Below, piece after piece: positions 36,543 to 46,338 of a stretch of DNA of 64,000 nucleotides. This stretch comes from Deefgea salmonis (GTDB lineage: Bacteria; Pseudomonadota; Gammaproteobacteria; Burkholderiales; Chitinibacteraceae): positions 620,001-684,000 of the forward strand of contig NZ_JAJAWG010000001.1 of the NCBI RefSeq assembly GCF_020531905.1. The letters are read 5' to 3'. A model generated the notes under the pieces. It did not search any database, had not been told where the DNA came from, and saw nothing but the letters and a program-made list of their open reading frames with translations. The position numbers were made by a program, and so were the translations under genes. Position 1 is the stretch's first letter, and every line of letters begins with the position of its first letter.

Positions 36543-36668
36543 GGTGCGAGGAGTGAGGTGAACGACCTCTCAGCACCTAGTTAATTTAAAGCAAAAAAGC
36601 GCAAGCACCACTTTGGGCTTGCGCTATTGTGTCGGAGTGAGAACACCTCACACCTCACTCCGAACACC
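36543..36668. repeat. Inverted repeats around the infB terminator
   Basis: In the infB-rbfA gap GGAGTGAGGTG (36550-36560) is matched by its exact complement CACCTCACTCC (36651-36661), with the terminator hairpin between them. Local hairpins also form: GGTGC/GCACC at the left (36543-36577) and CGGAGTGAG/CTCACTCCG at the right (36633-36662). This could be a structured RNA, a processing site or a small repeat element. I recognise no known family. Confidence 0.5.
36592..36624 (-). terminator. Terminator between infB and rbfA
   Basis: GCGCAAGC (36599-36606) pairs with GCTTGCGC (36617-36624), and the minus strand continues with a T run (36598-36592). It follows infB by about 50 bases, so rbfA-truB need read-through or their own promoter. 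Confidence 0.8.
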
Positions 36669-36676
36669 TCATATCA

Positions 36677-39418
36677 TTACAGCGTACGAGCGATCTCTAC
36701 CACTTCGAAGACTTCTAATTGGTCGCCCAATTGGATATCGTTGAAGTTTTTCAGTTGCAAACCACACTCGAAACCTGCTTTCACTTCTTTTGCTTCATCT
36801 TTAAAGCGTTTTAGGTTTTCCAGTTCGCCTTGATGGATAACCAAGTTGTTACGCAAGACACGAACACCCGCCGTACGCTTAACCACACCTTCCATCACCA
36901 AGCAACCTGCAATCGTACCCACTTTGGATACAGCAAAGACCTGACGAATTTCAACCAAACCAATGATCGACTCACGGCGCTCTGGCGCCAACATGCCCGA
37001 CAAGGCCGCCTTCACATCATCCACGGCATCATAAATGATGTTGTAGTAACGTAAATCAACACCTTCAGCCTCAGCCAATTTACGCGCAGCTGCATCAGCA
37101 CGGGTATTAAAGCCGATAATAACAGCCTTAGAAGCTAGCGCCAGATTCACATCCGACTCAGAAATCCCACCCACAGCGCTGTGCAAGATTTGTACCCGCA
37201 CTTCGCTAGTAGATAGTTTCTGCAAGCTTTGTGACAAGGCCTCTGAAGACCCCTGCACGTCGGCCTTAATGATGATTGGCAAGTTTTGCACATTGCCTTC
37301 AGCCATCTGAGCAAACATATTTTCGAGCTTAGACGCTTGTTGACGAGCAAATTTCACATCACGGTACTTGCCTTGGCGGAACATGGCAATTTCGCGAGCT
37401 TTTTTCTCATCAGCCAAGACCATGGCATCAACACCTGCAGATGGCACCTCCGACAAACCGAGAATTTCTACCGGCATTGAAGGACCAGCCTCATTAATCG
37501 GCTTACCATTTTCATCGAGCATGGCACGAATACGACCATAAACTTGACCCGCTAATACCGTATCGCCTTTACGCAAAGTACCCGACTGAACCAACATCGA
37601 TGCCACCGGACCACGACCTTTGTCTAGGCGAGCTTCGATGATAATCCCTTTAGCAGGACCATCCACCGGCGCCGTCAACTCCAGCACTTCAGCTTGCAAC
37701 AGAATCGCATCTAGTAACTCATCAATCCCTAAGCCTTTTTTGGCAGAGACATGGATAAATTGAGTATCACCACCCCAATCTTCCGGCACGACTTCTTGCG
37801 CTACCATTTCTTGGCGAATACGTTCAAAGTTGGCTTCTGGCTTATCAATTTTATTGACGGCGACGACGATAGGTACACCGGCGGCTTTTGCATGATGAAT
37901 CGCTTCAATCGTTTGCGGCATCACGCCGTCATCGGCAGCAACCACCAACACGACGATATCCGTCAATTGAGCACCACGGGCACGCATTGAAGTAAATGCT
38001 TCGTGACCCGGAGTATCAAGGAAGGTAATCATTCCCTTGCCCGTTTCAACGTGATACGCACCAATATGCTGAGTAATACCACCGGCCTCACCAGACGCCA
38101 CTTTGGCGCGGCGAATATAATCAAGCAACGAGGTTTTACCATGATCAACGTGACCCATGACCGTTACAACTGGCGCACGCGGCGTTGATACATGATCCGT
38201 TTTAGCCTCTTCATCCAAATAAATATCTGGATCATCCAGCTTCGCAGCAACAGGGGTATGGCCCATTTCTTCAACAATAATCATTGCTGTTTCTTGGTCT
38301 AGCACCTGGTTAATGGTGACCATCATGCCCATTTTCATCAAGGCCTTAACCACTTCAACACCCTTAACCGCCATTTTGTGCGCTAAGTCGGCCACTGAAA
38401 TCGTCTCGGGCACATCCACTTCACGCGCTACTGGCTCAGTCGGTGCCACAAACGCATGGGCATTATCCGCCTGCTGTTGTGCGTGATTCTTCTTGCCGCC
38501 TTTTTTAGACTTCCAATCATTCCCAGCATCGCCACCACGCGTTTTGATGCCTTTTTTCTGACGACCATCATTCCAGCCGCCTTTTTCATCTTTCTTTGGT
38601 GCTGCGCCTGCCGGTTTTTTATCTGCAGGTTTTGCTGCCACAGCCGCTGCCGGCGCGGCTTTTTCTGGCGCATGAATCGGCGTTTCTTTCGGACGACGGA
38701 AATCAACACGTGCGCCAACACGTGGCGCTTCATGACCTGGTTTGATGTGCGGTTTCACCGCTGGCTTGGCCGCTTCAGCAGCTTTAGCTGGCACTTTTTC
38801 CGTGTGCTTGGCTGACTGCTGTACTTGTGGTTTAACCGCAGGCGCAGGTGCCGCAGCCGGTGTCACCGCTACCTCAGCCACGGGTGCAACAGGAGCCACC
38901 ATTTCGGCAGGCTTTTGATTGCGATTTTGCTTGGCTTGCATTTCGGCCGCTTGGCGAGCATACAACTCATTTTGGCGGCTCGCTTCCGCTTCACGACGTT
39001 GGCGCTGAGCCTCATCAATCACCGATACTGGCGCAGCAACAGGAGCCGCGACTTTAGGTGCAACCGGTGCTGGTGCCGCCACTGGAGCAGGCACTACAAC
39101 TGGCGCTGGCACTTCAGGCGCTGCAGATGTTTCAACAACGCGCTTTTTACGCACTTCAACTTGAATCGTTTTTGACTTGCCAGTGGCGTCAGTTTTACGA
39201 ATTTCAGTTGTTTCTTTGCGGGCCAATGTCACTTTAGGCTTATCACCTGCTTGACCATGTTTTTGCTTCAAATGACCTAGCAATAACTGCTTATCATCCG
39301 AGCTCAAAACGTCATCGGCATTGTTTTTGTTCACGCCAGCTGCTTTCAATTGTTCGATAAGCTCTTGTGTTGGCATTTTTAATTCGGCAGCAAACTGGCT
39401 GACTTTGGGTTCACTCAT
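36677..39418 (-). CDS. infB: Translation initiation factor IF-2
   Basis: A 913-residue GTPase that places initiator tRNA on the ribosome. An N-terminal IF2_N domain ([20 protein letters not shown]) is followed by a long A-, P-, V- and K-rich linker (about 90-320) and the G domain: G1 [13 protein letters not shown]3 DTPGHEAF, G4 NKID. C-terminal domains end [12 protein letters not shown]. It is downstream of nusA. The linker gives rise to many long antisense open frames that are not genes. Confidence 0.97.
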   Translation of the reverse strand: MSEPKVSQFAAELKMPTQELIEQLKAAGVNKNNADDVLSSDDKQLLLGHLKQKHGQAGDKPKVTLARKETTEIRKTDATGKSKTIQVEVRKKRVVETSAAPEVPAPVVVPAPVAAPAPVAPKVAAPVAAPVSVIDEAQRQRREAEASRQNELYARQAAEMQAKQNRNQKPAEMVAPVAPVAEVAVTPAAAPAPAVKPQVQQSAKHTEKVPAKAAEAAKPAVKPHIKPGHEAPRVGARVDFRRPKETPIHAPEKAAPAAAVAAKPADKKPAGAAPKKDEKGGWNDGRQKKGIKTRGGDAGNDWKSKKGGKKNHAQQQADNAHAFVAPTEPVAREVDVPETISVADLAHKMAVKGVEVVKALMKMGMMVTINQVLDQETAMIIVEEMGHTPVAAKLDDPDIYLDEEAKTDHVSTPRAPVVTVMGHVDHGKTSLLDYIRRAKVASGEAGGITQHIGAYHVETGKGMITFLDTPGHEAFTSMRARGAQLTDIVVLVVAADDGVMPQTIEAIHHAKAAGVPIVVAVNKIDKPEANFERIRQEMVAQEVVPEDWGGDTQFIHVSAKKGLGIDELLDAILLQAEVLELTAPVDGPAKGIIIEARLDKGRGPVASMLVQSGTLRKGDTVLAGQVYGRIRAMLDENGKPINEAGPSMPVEILGLSEVPSAGVDAMVLADEKKAREIAMFRQGKYRDVKFARQQASKLENMFAQMAEGNVQNLPIIIKADVQGSSEALSQSLQKLSTSEVRVQILHSAVGGISESDVNLALASKAVIIGFNTRADAAARKLAEAEGVDLRYYNIIYDAVDDVKAALSGMLAPERRESIIGLVEIRQVFAVSKVGTIAGCLVMEGVVKRTAGVRVLRNNLVIHQGELENLKRFKDEAKEVKAGFECGLQLKNFNDIQLGDQLEVFEVVEIARTL

Positions 39419-39436
39419 TGATTACTCTCCCGCGCC

Positions 39437-40909
39437 TTAGGCGAACAAATGTTCGCGCGCTTTCATGATCAGTTGTTTAGCGGTTTCTGCGTCGATACCA
39501 GTCATTTCGGTTAATTCATCGACCGCCAAATCTGCTAGATCGTCACGGGTATGTATATCGTTCTCGGCCAATACTGTAGCCAATTCCGAGGTCATACCCT
39601 CCAGCGTCTTCAGGTCTTCGGACTGATGCTCAAGCTTTTCCTCGCGCGCAATAGCTTGAGTTAACAAGGCATCACGAGCACGAGAGCGCAGTTCGTTTAC
39701 GGTTTCTTCATCAAACGCTTCGATTTCCAGCATTTCATTCAGTGGCACATAGGCCACCTCTTCCAATGTATTGAAGCCTTCTTGTACCAAGACATCCGCT
39801 ACATCTTCATCAATATCCAACGCTTGAATAAACAAAGCGCGAATCTTAGTGAATTCTTCTTCGTGTTTTTGCTCTGCTTCGTCAACGGTCATGATATTGA
39901 GCTTCCAACCGGTCAACTCTGCCGCCAACTTCACATTTTGACCACCACGACCAATGGCCATCGCCAAATTATCTTCATCAACCACGACATCCATACTGTG
40001 GGTGTCTTCGTCCAAAATAATTGAGCTGACTTCAGCAGGTGACAAGGCATTAATCGCAAACTGGGCCGCATCCGCTGACCATAAAACAATATCAACACGC
40101 TCACCGGCCAATTCATTACTGACCGCATTAACCCGCGTACCACGCACACCGATACAAGTACCTTGTGGATCAACCCGCTGATCATTCGATTTAACGGCAA
40201 TCTTGGCGCGCATCCCAGGATCACGTGCTACACCTTTGAGCTCGATCAAATTATTTTCAATCTCAGGCACTTCAAGTTCAAACAATTTTGCCATAAATTC
40301 TGGCGCAATCCGCGACAAGACCAATTGCGGGCCACGGCCATTGCGATCAATACGCAATAAAAACGCTTTAACACGATCACCAACGCGCAAATTTTCTTTT
40401 GGAATCATCTGATCGCGCGGCAAAATAGCTTCAAGCTTACCGAGCTCAAGAATGGCATTGCCACGCTCAATGCGTTTAATGCTACCTGAAACGATATGTT
40501 CACGACGCTGCAAAAAATCATTCAAATTTTGTTCGCGCTCTGCGTCGCGAATTTTTTGCAAAATTACTTGTTTAGCCGCTTGAGCACCAATACGACCAAA
40601 CTCAATCGGATCTAACTCAACTTCCCATACATCACCCACCGACAAATCGGCACTGTAATCTGGGGCATCAGTAATCGCGATTTGACGCGATGGTTCTTCG
40701 TGGTCGTTATCTTCAACCACATCCCATACGCGAAAACTACGGTACGCACCGGTGTGACGGTCAATCGAAACGCGAATCTCGACTTCTTCTTCGTAACGTT
40801 TTTTTGTTGCAGAAGCGAGCGCTAATTCAAGCGCACCAAACACAACTTCTTTTTCCACGTTTTTTTCGTGCGCAAGTGCTTCGACCAGCACTAGAATTTC
40901 ACGATTCAT
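39437..40909 (-). CDS. nusA: Transcription termination/antitermination factor NusA
   Basis: A 490-residue protein that modulates pausing and termination of RNA polymerase. An N-terminal polymerase-binding domain ([21 protein letters not shown]) is followed by S1, two KH domains ([40 protein letters not shown]) and C-terminal helix-hairpin-helix acidic repeats ([38 protein letters not shown]). It lies between rimP and infB. Confidence 0.97.
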   Translation of the reverse strand: MNREILVLVEALAHEKNVEKEVVFGALELALASATKKRYEEEVEIRVSIDRHTGAYRSFRVWDVVEDNDHEEPSRQIAITDAPDYSADLSVGDVWEVELDPIEFGRIGAQAAKQVILQKIRDAEREQNLNDFLQRREHIVSGSIKRIERGNAILELGKLEAILPRDQMIPKENLRVGDRVKAFLLRIDRNGRGPQLVLSRIAPEFMAKLFELEVPEIENNLIELKGVARDPGMRAKIAVKSNDQRVDPQGTCIGVRGTRVNAVSNELAGERVDIVLWSADAAQFAINALSPAEVSSIILDEDTHSMDVVVDEDNLAMAIGRGGQNVKLAAELTGWKLNIMTVDEAEQKHEEEFTKIRALFIQALDIDEDVADVLVQEGFNTLEEVAYVPLNEMLEIEAFDEETVNELRSRARDALLTQAIAREEKLEHQSEDLKTLEGMTSELATVLAENDIHTRDDLADLAVDELTEMTGIDAETAKQLIMKAREHLFA

Positions 40910-40973
40910 AAATTAGTCCTCCGGCATAGAACAAAAGCCAAATTAACAGTATTTGCCAAATGGGTGGCGCAAT

Positions 40974-41408
40974 TTAAAACTGAGGTTCGATCCGAACGCG
41001 ATCAATCGACGTCAAGGGGAGTTTTAATTCCTCGCCCGCCACATCAATCACCACCTGATCTTCCACCAAACCTAATAACTTGCCGATTAGATTTCGGCGA
41101 CGATCAGGCAAAGGCAACCGTAGTTTTACCTTGACCATCTCTCCGGCAAATCGCTCAAAATCCGCCGGTTTTTTTATGAGGCGATCCAATCCCGGTGAAG
41201 ACACCTCGAGGCGCTCATGGGGGATATTTTCAACCATAAACAAACGCAACAAGTGATTGCTCACTGCCACGCAGTCATCAATGGTTACGCCGCCGTCTTT
41301 GTCGATAAAAATACGCAACAGGCCTTTTTCGCCCATTTCAAAATCGACTAATTCGTACCCTAAACCCGGCAAGGTATTGTCCAACACAGATTGCAGATTG
41401 GCCGCCAT
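40974..41408 (-). CDS. rimP: Ribosome maturation factor RimP
   Basis: A 144-residue 30S maturation factor. [31 protein letters not shown] and [21 protein letters not shown] are the family signatures. It is the first gene of the rimP-nusA-infB unit. A terminator-like hairpin lies 25 bases in front of its start. Confidence 0.95.
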   Translation of the reverse strand: MAANLQSVLDNTLPGLGYELVDFEMGEKGLLRIFIDKDGGVTIDDCVAVSNHLLRLFMVENIPHERLEVSSPGLDRLIKKPADFERFAGEMVKVKLRLPLPDRRRNLIGKLLGLVEDQVVIDVAGEELKLPLTSIDRVRIEPQF

Positions 41409-41432
41409 ACTCTTCTTCTCAAAACTACAAAC

Positions 41433-41465
41433 AAAAAATGGGCTGCAATTCCTGCGCGCCCATTT
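41433..41465 (-). terminator. Terminator-like hairpin in the rimP-nusA-infB leader
   Basis: On the minus strand AAATGGGC (complement of 41458-41465) pairs with GCCCATTT (complement of 41436-41443) and runs into a T tract to 41433, 25 bases before the rimP ATG. In E. coli the nusA operon leader contains terminators through which NusA regulates its own operon (recalled), so an attenuator is plausible here. It could instead only block transcription coming from fadD's antisense side. Confidence 0.6.
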
Positions 41466-41604
41466 GAAAGCACTCCCGTCGTTTTTTACGGGATTTTCCT
41501 GATTCTAACAGAAAAGATAAGCTGGCGAAATACTCCTCACACAAAGATGCACTTGTCTCACCGGTGCCTTTGCCCATAGAGTAAGGCCATAACGGAGACA
41601 AACA

Positions 41605-43263
41605 ATGACAAAGCCTTGGCTAGCCAGCTATCAAGCCGGTGTTCCACACAGCGTAAACTTGAATGAATTTGCGGCAATTCCCGATGTAATGCAGCAAAGT
41701 GTACTCAAATATCGGGATCGTCCCGCCTTTATTAACATGGGAAAATCGATCACCTATGGCGAGTTAGAGCAACTTACCGTCCACTTTGCAACGTATCTAC
41801 AACAAACATTGAAACTACCATTTGGCGCTCGTATCGCCGTCATGATGCCTAATTTACTGCAATATCCAGTCGCAATTTTTGGCATTTTACGCGCAGGATA
41901 TGTCGTTGTTAACGTCAACCCACTCTATACACCGCGTGAATTACAACACCAATTGAATGATTCCGGTGCTGAAACTATTTTAATTTTGGCCAATTTTGCC
42001 CACACCCTTGAAAAAATCATTGGCAATACGGCGATCAAAACAACCATCGTGACTGAATTGGGCGACCTCTTGGGCTTCCCAAAAGGATTCATCGTCAACA
42101 ACGTTGTCCGCTACGTAAAAAAAATGGTTCCCAGCTATACCCTGCCTGGGCATACCACTTTCAATAAAGCCATCAAACAAGGTCAGAGCAATACCCTACA
42201 AACCGTTCCACTGAGCCATGATGACATCGCTTTTTTGCAATACACTGGCGGCACCACCGGCGTAGCCAAAGGCGCTATGCTGACCCATGGCAATATCGTG
42301 GCCAATATGCAGCAAGCTCACGCATGGATTAGCCCTGTTGTCACCGAAGGGCAAGAAATGATTGTCACGGCACTCCCGCTGTACCATATTTTCTCACTGA
42401 CCGCCAACTGCATGGTATTTAGTAAAATTGGCGCCACTAATCTACTGATTACCAACCCACGCGACATTCCTGATTTCATCAAAACACTGGCGCAATATCC
42501 AGTCACCTGCATTACTGGCGTCAATACGCTATTTAATGCCTTACTTAACAATCCAGATTTTGCCAAACTTAACTTTAGCAACTGGAAACTCGCCCTCGGT
42601 GGCGGTATGGCAGTGCAACACGCCGTTGCAGACAAATGGCAAAAAACCACCAAAGTCCCCTTGATTGAGGCCTACGGCCTAACGGAAACCTCACCAGCGG
42701 CCATGATGAACCCCATGAACACCATGGAATTTAATGGCATGATTGGCCTACCCATCCCAATGACGGACGCCGTTATTCGTGACGATGCCGGCCTAGAGGT
42801 CCCTGTGGGCGAGCGTGGCGAGCTATTTATCCGTGGCCCTCAAGTCATGAAAGGTTATTGGCAACGCCCTGAGGACACCGCCGACATCTTGGGCGCGGAC
42901 GGCTTTTTGGCCACCGGCGATATCGCCGTCATGAAACCCAGTGGGTTTTTCCAGATCGTCGACCGCAAAAAAGACATGATTTTGGTTTCGGGCTTTAACG
43001 TTTACCCCAATGAAGTCGAAGACGTCGTTGCCAACCACCCCGGCGTACTCGAAGTCGCCTGCATTGGCGTTGCAGACGAAAAAACCGGCGAAGCCATCAA
43101 GCTGGTCATTGTCAAAAAAGACCCTGATTTGACGCGGGAAGAAATCATTGCGTTTTGCCGTGGACAGCTGACTAATTACAAAGTGCCGCGAATTATTGCA
43201 TTTACCGATAGCTTACCTAAATCAAATGTAGGTAAAATTTTACGCCGCGAACTGCGCGATTAA
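41605..43263 (+). CDS. fadD: Long-chain-fatty-acid-CoA ligase
   Basis: A 552-residue acyl-adenylate-forming enzyme that activates fatty acids with ATP and CoA. The AMP-binding loop is YTGGTTGVAKGAMLTHGN; EAYGLTETSPA, the ATGDIAVMKPSGFFQIVDRKKDMI hinge and the C-terminal catalytic-lysine region LPKSNVGKILRRELRD are complete. GGAGAC precedes the ATG. The product would feed beta-oxidation, PHA precursors or phospholipid synthesis. It probably shares a transcript with the pilU-like gene 18 bases downstream. Confidence 0.93.
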   Translation: MTKPWLASYQAGVPHSVNLNEFAAIPDVMQQSVLKYRDRPAFINMGKSITYGELEQLTVHFATYLQQTLKLPFGARIAVMMPNLLQYPVAIFGILRAGYVVVNVNPLYTPRELQHQLNDSGAETILILANFAHTLEKIIGNTAIKTTIVTELGDLLGFPKGFIVNNVVRYVKKMVPSYTLPGHTTFNKAIKQGQSNTLQTVPLSHDDIAFLQYTGGTTGVAKGAMLTHGNIVANMQQAHAWISPVVTEGQEMIVTALPLYHIFSLTANCMVFSKIGATNLLITNPRDIPDFIKTLAQYPVTCITGVNTLFNALLNNPDFAKLNFSNWKLALGGGMAVQHAVADKWQKTTKVPLIEAYGLTETSPAAMMNPMNTMEFNGMIGLPIPMTDAVIRDDAGLEVPVGERGELFIRGPQVMKGYWQRPEDTADILGADGFLATGDIAVMKPSGFFQIVDRKKDMILVSGFNVYPNEVEDVVANHPGVLEVACIGVADEKTGEAIKLVIVKKDPDLTREEIIAFCRGQLTNYKVPRIIAFTDSLPKSNVGKILRRELRD

Positions 43264-43281
43264 TCAACCAAGGGTTTCAAG

Positions 43282-44427
43282 ATGAATTTATTGCCGTTTT
43301 TTAAGCTAATGGCTGAACGTAGCGCATCCGATCTGTTTTTAGCTGCCGATTCGGCGATTGTGATTAAGATTCAAGGGCTCTGCCACCCGGTGAACAATCA
43401 GGTGCTGAGCGCCGAACACGTCAAGCAACTGGCTTATCAACTGATGGGCGAGGCCCGAGTCGCGATTTTTGAGCGTGAACTCGAGATGAATTTTGCCTAC
43501 CCAGTCACTGGCGTAGGCAATTTTCGGGTTAATGTATTTAAAAGCCGTGGCACCGTCGCCCTTGTTGCCCGCTTTATTAAACCCAAAGCCGATACGCTCG
43601 AAGAGCTATTTATGCCGGAGGTACTTAAATCGCTCATCATGGAAAAGCGCGGCATTATTTTAGTCGTGGGCGCAACGGGATCAGGCAAATCGTCCACCGT
43701 TTCGGCCATGCTGGAATATCGCAACGAACATCACAGCGGGCACATCCTCACCATGGAAGACCCGATCGAATTCATCTACAGCCATAAAAAATCACTGGTT
43801 AATCAACGCGAGGTGGGGACCGATACCCACAGTTATGACGATGCACTGCGCAACGCCATGCGTGAAGCACCCAATGTATTAATGATCGGTGAAATCCGCG
43901 ATCAAGCGACGATGACTTACGCCATGCAATACGCGCAAGCCGGTCATTTATGCATTTCTACATTGCATGCCAACAATAGCTATCACTCTTTAAGCCGGAT
44001 CGTTAATTTCTACCCACAAGAAGCACGAGAGTCGTTGCTCTACGATTTATCCACCTCATTGCGGGCGATTGTTTCGCAGCGTTTGGTGCGCTGCAAAGAC
44101 AGCGGCAAACTCAAACCGGCCGTCGAAGTCATGCTCAACACCAATCGAATTGCCGAACTGATTAAAAACGGCGAACTCTCTGAAATCAAAGAAGCGATGG
44201 AACAATCTTTATCCGAAGGATCGCAAACCTTTGAGCAATCGCTGTATCGCATGTATCGCAATCATGAAATCGAGCTAGACGAAGCACTACGCAACGCCGA
44301 TTCGGCCAGTAACCTCTCATGGATGGTCAATAACGCGCAATCCGTACAAGAACAAGAAGCCAGCAAAAAAGCACCCAGCAACCCTGCAGACGAGCCGGAT
44401 TTGAGCTTTGATATTTCATTACACTAA
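43282..44427 (+). CDS. pilU: Type IV pilus retraction ATPase, PilU type
   Basis: A 381-residue PilT/PilU-family ATPase. The Walker A motif GATGSGKSST is near residue 135, with the Asp box LTMEDPIEF, Walker B LMIGEIRD and the His box HLCISTLHANNSYHSL. The length, the EREL-EMNFAYPVTGVGNFRVNVF segment and the extended acidic C-terminus fit PilU better than PilT. PilU works with PilT to power pilus retraction (twitching, DNA uptake). No pilT is adjacent; fimV elsewhere in the window supports a working type IV pilus. Confidence 0.85.
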   Translation: MNLLPFFKLMAERSASDLFLAADSAIVIKIQGLCHPVNNQVLSAEHVKQLAYQLMGEARVAIFERELEMNFAYPVTGVGNFRVNVFKSRGTVALVARFIKPKADTLEELFMPEVLKSLIMEKRGIILVVGATGSGKSSTVSAMLEYRNEHHSGHILTMEDPIEFIYSHKKSLVNQREVGTDTHSYDDALRNAMREAPNVLMIGEIRDQATMTYAMQYAQAGHLCISTLHANNSYHSLSRIVNFYPQEARESLLYDLSTSLRAIVSQRLVRCKDSGKLKPAVEVMLNTNRIAELIKNGELSEIKEAMEQSLSEGSQTFEQSLYRMYRNHEIELDEALRNADSASNLSWMVNNAQSVQEQEASKKAPSNPADEPDLSFDISLH

Positions 44428-44445
44428 GCGCAGCACTTCAACAAC

Positions 44446-44468
44446 AAGGTCGCTGCGGCGGCCTTTTT
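44446..44468 (+). terminator. Probable terminator after pilU
   Basis: AAGGTCGC (44446-44453) pairs with GCGGCCTT (44458-44465, one G-T pair) around a short loop, followed by TTTTT. It lies 19 bases after the pilU stop and 17 bases before the next ATG. Confidence 0.65.
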
Positions 44469-44484
44469 CTATGGAAAAAAAATC

Positions 44485-44829
44485 ATGAAACTGTACGGCA
44501 TTCCAAACTGCGACACGGTAAAAAAAGCCCGGGTTTGGCTCACTGAAAATAATTTTGACTACGAATGGTATGACTTTAAAAAAAACGTTTTAAACCCAGC
44601 ACTGATTGAATCTTGGATCGCCAATTGTGGCTGGGAAGTGCTAGTCAATCGCCAAGGCACCACTTGGCGCAAACTGGATGAGGCCAGCAAAGCGAGCCTA
44701 GTCGACGCCGCCAGCGCCACCGCCCTAATGCTCGCCAATCCATCGCTCATCAAGCGACCGGTGCTCGATTACAAGGGAAAAATTAGCGTTGGTTTTAAAC
44801 CAGAAACCTACAGTGCGCTACTTCTATAA
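44485..44829 (+). CDS. ArsC-like Spx/YffB family protein
   Basis: A 114-residue thioredoxin-fold protein of the ArsC family, close to E. coli YffB. It begins MKLYGIPNCDTVKKARVWL with a single active-site cysteine (C9) and ends PSLIKRPVLDYKGKISVGF. Members may be glutathione-dependent thiol reductases; arsenate reduction is not established for the YffB branch. A short upstream ATG at 44471 is not in a useful frame. Confidence 0.85.
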   Translation: MKLYGIPNCDTVKKARVWLTENNFDYEWYDFKKNVLNPALIESWIANCGWEVLVNRQGTTWRKLDEASKASLVDAASATALMLANPSLIKRPVLDYKGKISVGFKPETYSALLL

Positions 44830-44886
44830 TAGGTATATCAACACAAGGCATAACCAATATACCGTAGATCTATATACCCATAATAA

Positions 44887-45069
44887 CTACTTGGACTCGA
44901 CTTCGATTTTATTTAACTGATCGACGGCCTGCTGCTCAATCACACTGGCCACAGCGTGCGCTTTTTGCAAAGCCTCACGCTGTGGCTCGGCGATCGTCAC
45001 GTTGGGCGCAGGCTGACTAGGGCTACAACCGACCAACAAAACCACACCCCATCCGATGATTTTTTTCAT
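44887..45069 (-). CDS. Small lipoprotein overlapping jetD
   Basis: A 60-residue protein. The N-terminus MKKIIGWGVVLLVGCSPSQP is a lipoprotein signal peptide with a lipobox (LVGC, Cys15), leaving a mature peptide of about 46 residues with a helical, charged tail (REALQKAHAVASVIEQQ). Its ATG overlaps the jetD stop as ATGA, so it is probably translated from the Wadjet transcript. I know of no lipoprotein component in described Wadjet systems; it may simply be an older resident gene next to the insertion site. Confidence 0.75.
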   Translation of the reverse strand: MKKIIGWGVVLLVGCSPSQPAPNVTIAEPQREALQKAHAVASVIEQQAVDQLNKIEVESK

Positions 45070-46241
45070 GTTTCTTCCTTCAAAGTAAAACCATCACCCA
45101 GCTCGGCCAATGCCGCCAGCAAATCCGCATAGGCGATTTTTTCTTGTTCCAAGCGCACATTGGCCCCGAGTGTCTCATCACGCAATAAATTAAACACCTT
45201 CGTTTCTGCAGCGTCTAAACGCGGCAAGTCATGCCGCACCGGCACCGGCTCATGCCCCCACAGCGCTTGATACCTAAACAAGGTCGGCTCATTCATCAGC
45301 AATGAGCGCACACTGGGAAAACGAAGCCGTAACTGATCTAAAATCGCAAAGCCATGACTGTCAATATCGCCCCAATAATACAGCGCCTTCTGCTGCAGCC
45401 AACGCGCATCAGCCAACATCTCAAAACCATAACCCGCGCCCAAAATCACCGCACTGCGTGCCAACGCCGGAAAAGCCAAAAAATTAATTTCATTTTCCGT
45501 AATAAACACATAATCCACATCCAACTCGAGTGCGGCAAACGCCGCCGCAGTAAGCATTACATCTTGCTCAAACAGCGTGCCACTGGGTACACGGTAACGC
45601 ACGCGCAACGGTTTATCTAAAAAACCATACCGCTGACAAAAACCCGCCACGCCATGCGCCGAATCATCAATCACCGCCGGCGACAACTGCAAATCAAACA
45701 GCTCAGCCAATACAGCACGATGCGCTTCAATCAACTTGCTATGAACCCCCGGCAAATCCATCTGCCGCAGATAAATCTGCGGCCGTGGATGCAAATCCAG
45801 CCAAGCCACAATCGAGAGTAACTGCGGCCAATCTGCGACCAACGCCAGCGCCTTCAATGGTCGTTTATGCAACCACGGCCGCAATGTTAATGGTGTGATC
45901 GCCAATATACTTTGAAACCGCCCAGCATCCGGTGCCTTACCAATCAGCGCCAAAGCATCCGCCTGCGAATCAATCCAAACCGCCACGGGCACTTGATTAC
46001 TACCGATCACCCGATGCTGCACATCGCGCATTTCGACTCGGATCTTTCTTACTGCATGCCAATGGGCAATCCAATCTTGCACCGCAGCAAATGCCGTCGA
46101 TAGTTCGCTACTACTGGGCGATTTAAGGGCAATACGCAAGGGAAACAGCGACTCGCGACTGACGATGGCCGCCAAAATAGCACCTTTATCCCACATTTTT
46201 TGCAGCTGATTTTTAATCTCGCGCTCACCAGTCCACGCCAC
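45066..46241 (-). CDS. jetD: Wadjet nuclease subunit JetD
   Basis: A 391-residue protein of the DUF3322/DUF2220 type. The C-terminal Toprim-like nuclease core shows the conserved glutamate in YVFITENEINFLAFP (about 245) and the DxD in YYWGDIDSHGFAILDQL (about 290). JetD makes the cut in small circular DNA after the JetABC motor has extruded it. The start is a GTG at 46241 with GAGGTG seven bases upstream, giving the family-like start AWTGEREIKNQLQKMWDKG. It lies 97 bases after jetC. Catalytic residues appear intact, so the system should be active. Confidence 0.9.
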   Translation of the reverse strand: MAWTGEREIKNQLQKMWDKGAILAAIVSRESLFPLRIALKSPSSSELSTAFAAVQDWIAHWHAVRKIRVEMRDVQHRVIGSNQVPVAVWIDSQADALALIGKAPDAGRFQSILAITPLTLRPWLHKRPLKALALVADWPQLLSIVAWLDLHPRPQIYLRQMDLPGVHSKLIEAHRAVLAELFDLQLSPAVIDDSAHGVAGFCQRYGFLDKPLRVRYRVPSGTLFEQDVMLTAAAFAALELDVDYVFITENEINFLAFPALARSAVILGAGYGFEMLADARWLQQKALYYWGDIDSHGFAILDQLRLRFPSVRSLLMNEPTLFRYQALWGHEPVPVRHDLPRLDAAETKVFNLLRDETLGANVRLEQEKIAYADLLAALAELGDGFTLKEET

Positions 46242-46338
46242 AAACGCACCTCAATCAATGACAAATTCATTATCGACAAGCAACGAACTGCACCGCAAAT
46301 ACCACCAGACTGCATTCGCGCTCATGCGCAAACCGGCG

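Noticed and set aside
38428..39175. Long open frames opposite the infB linker
   Set aside because: They are Arg/Trp/His-rich shadows of the A-, P- and K-rich IF-2 linker, with no ribosome binding sites or family resemblance.
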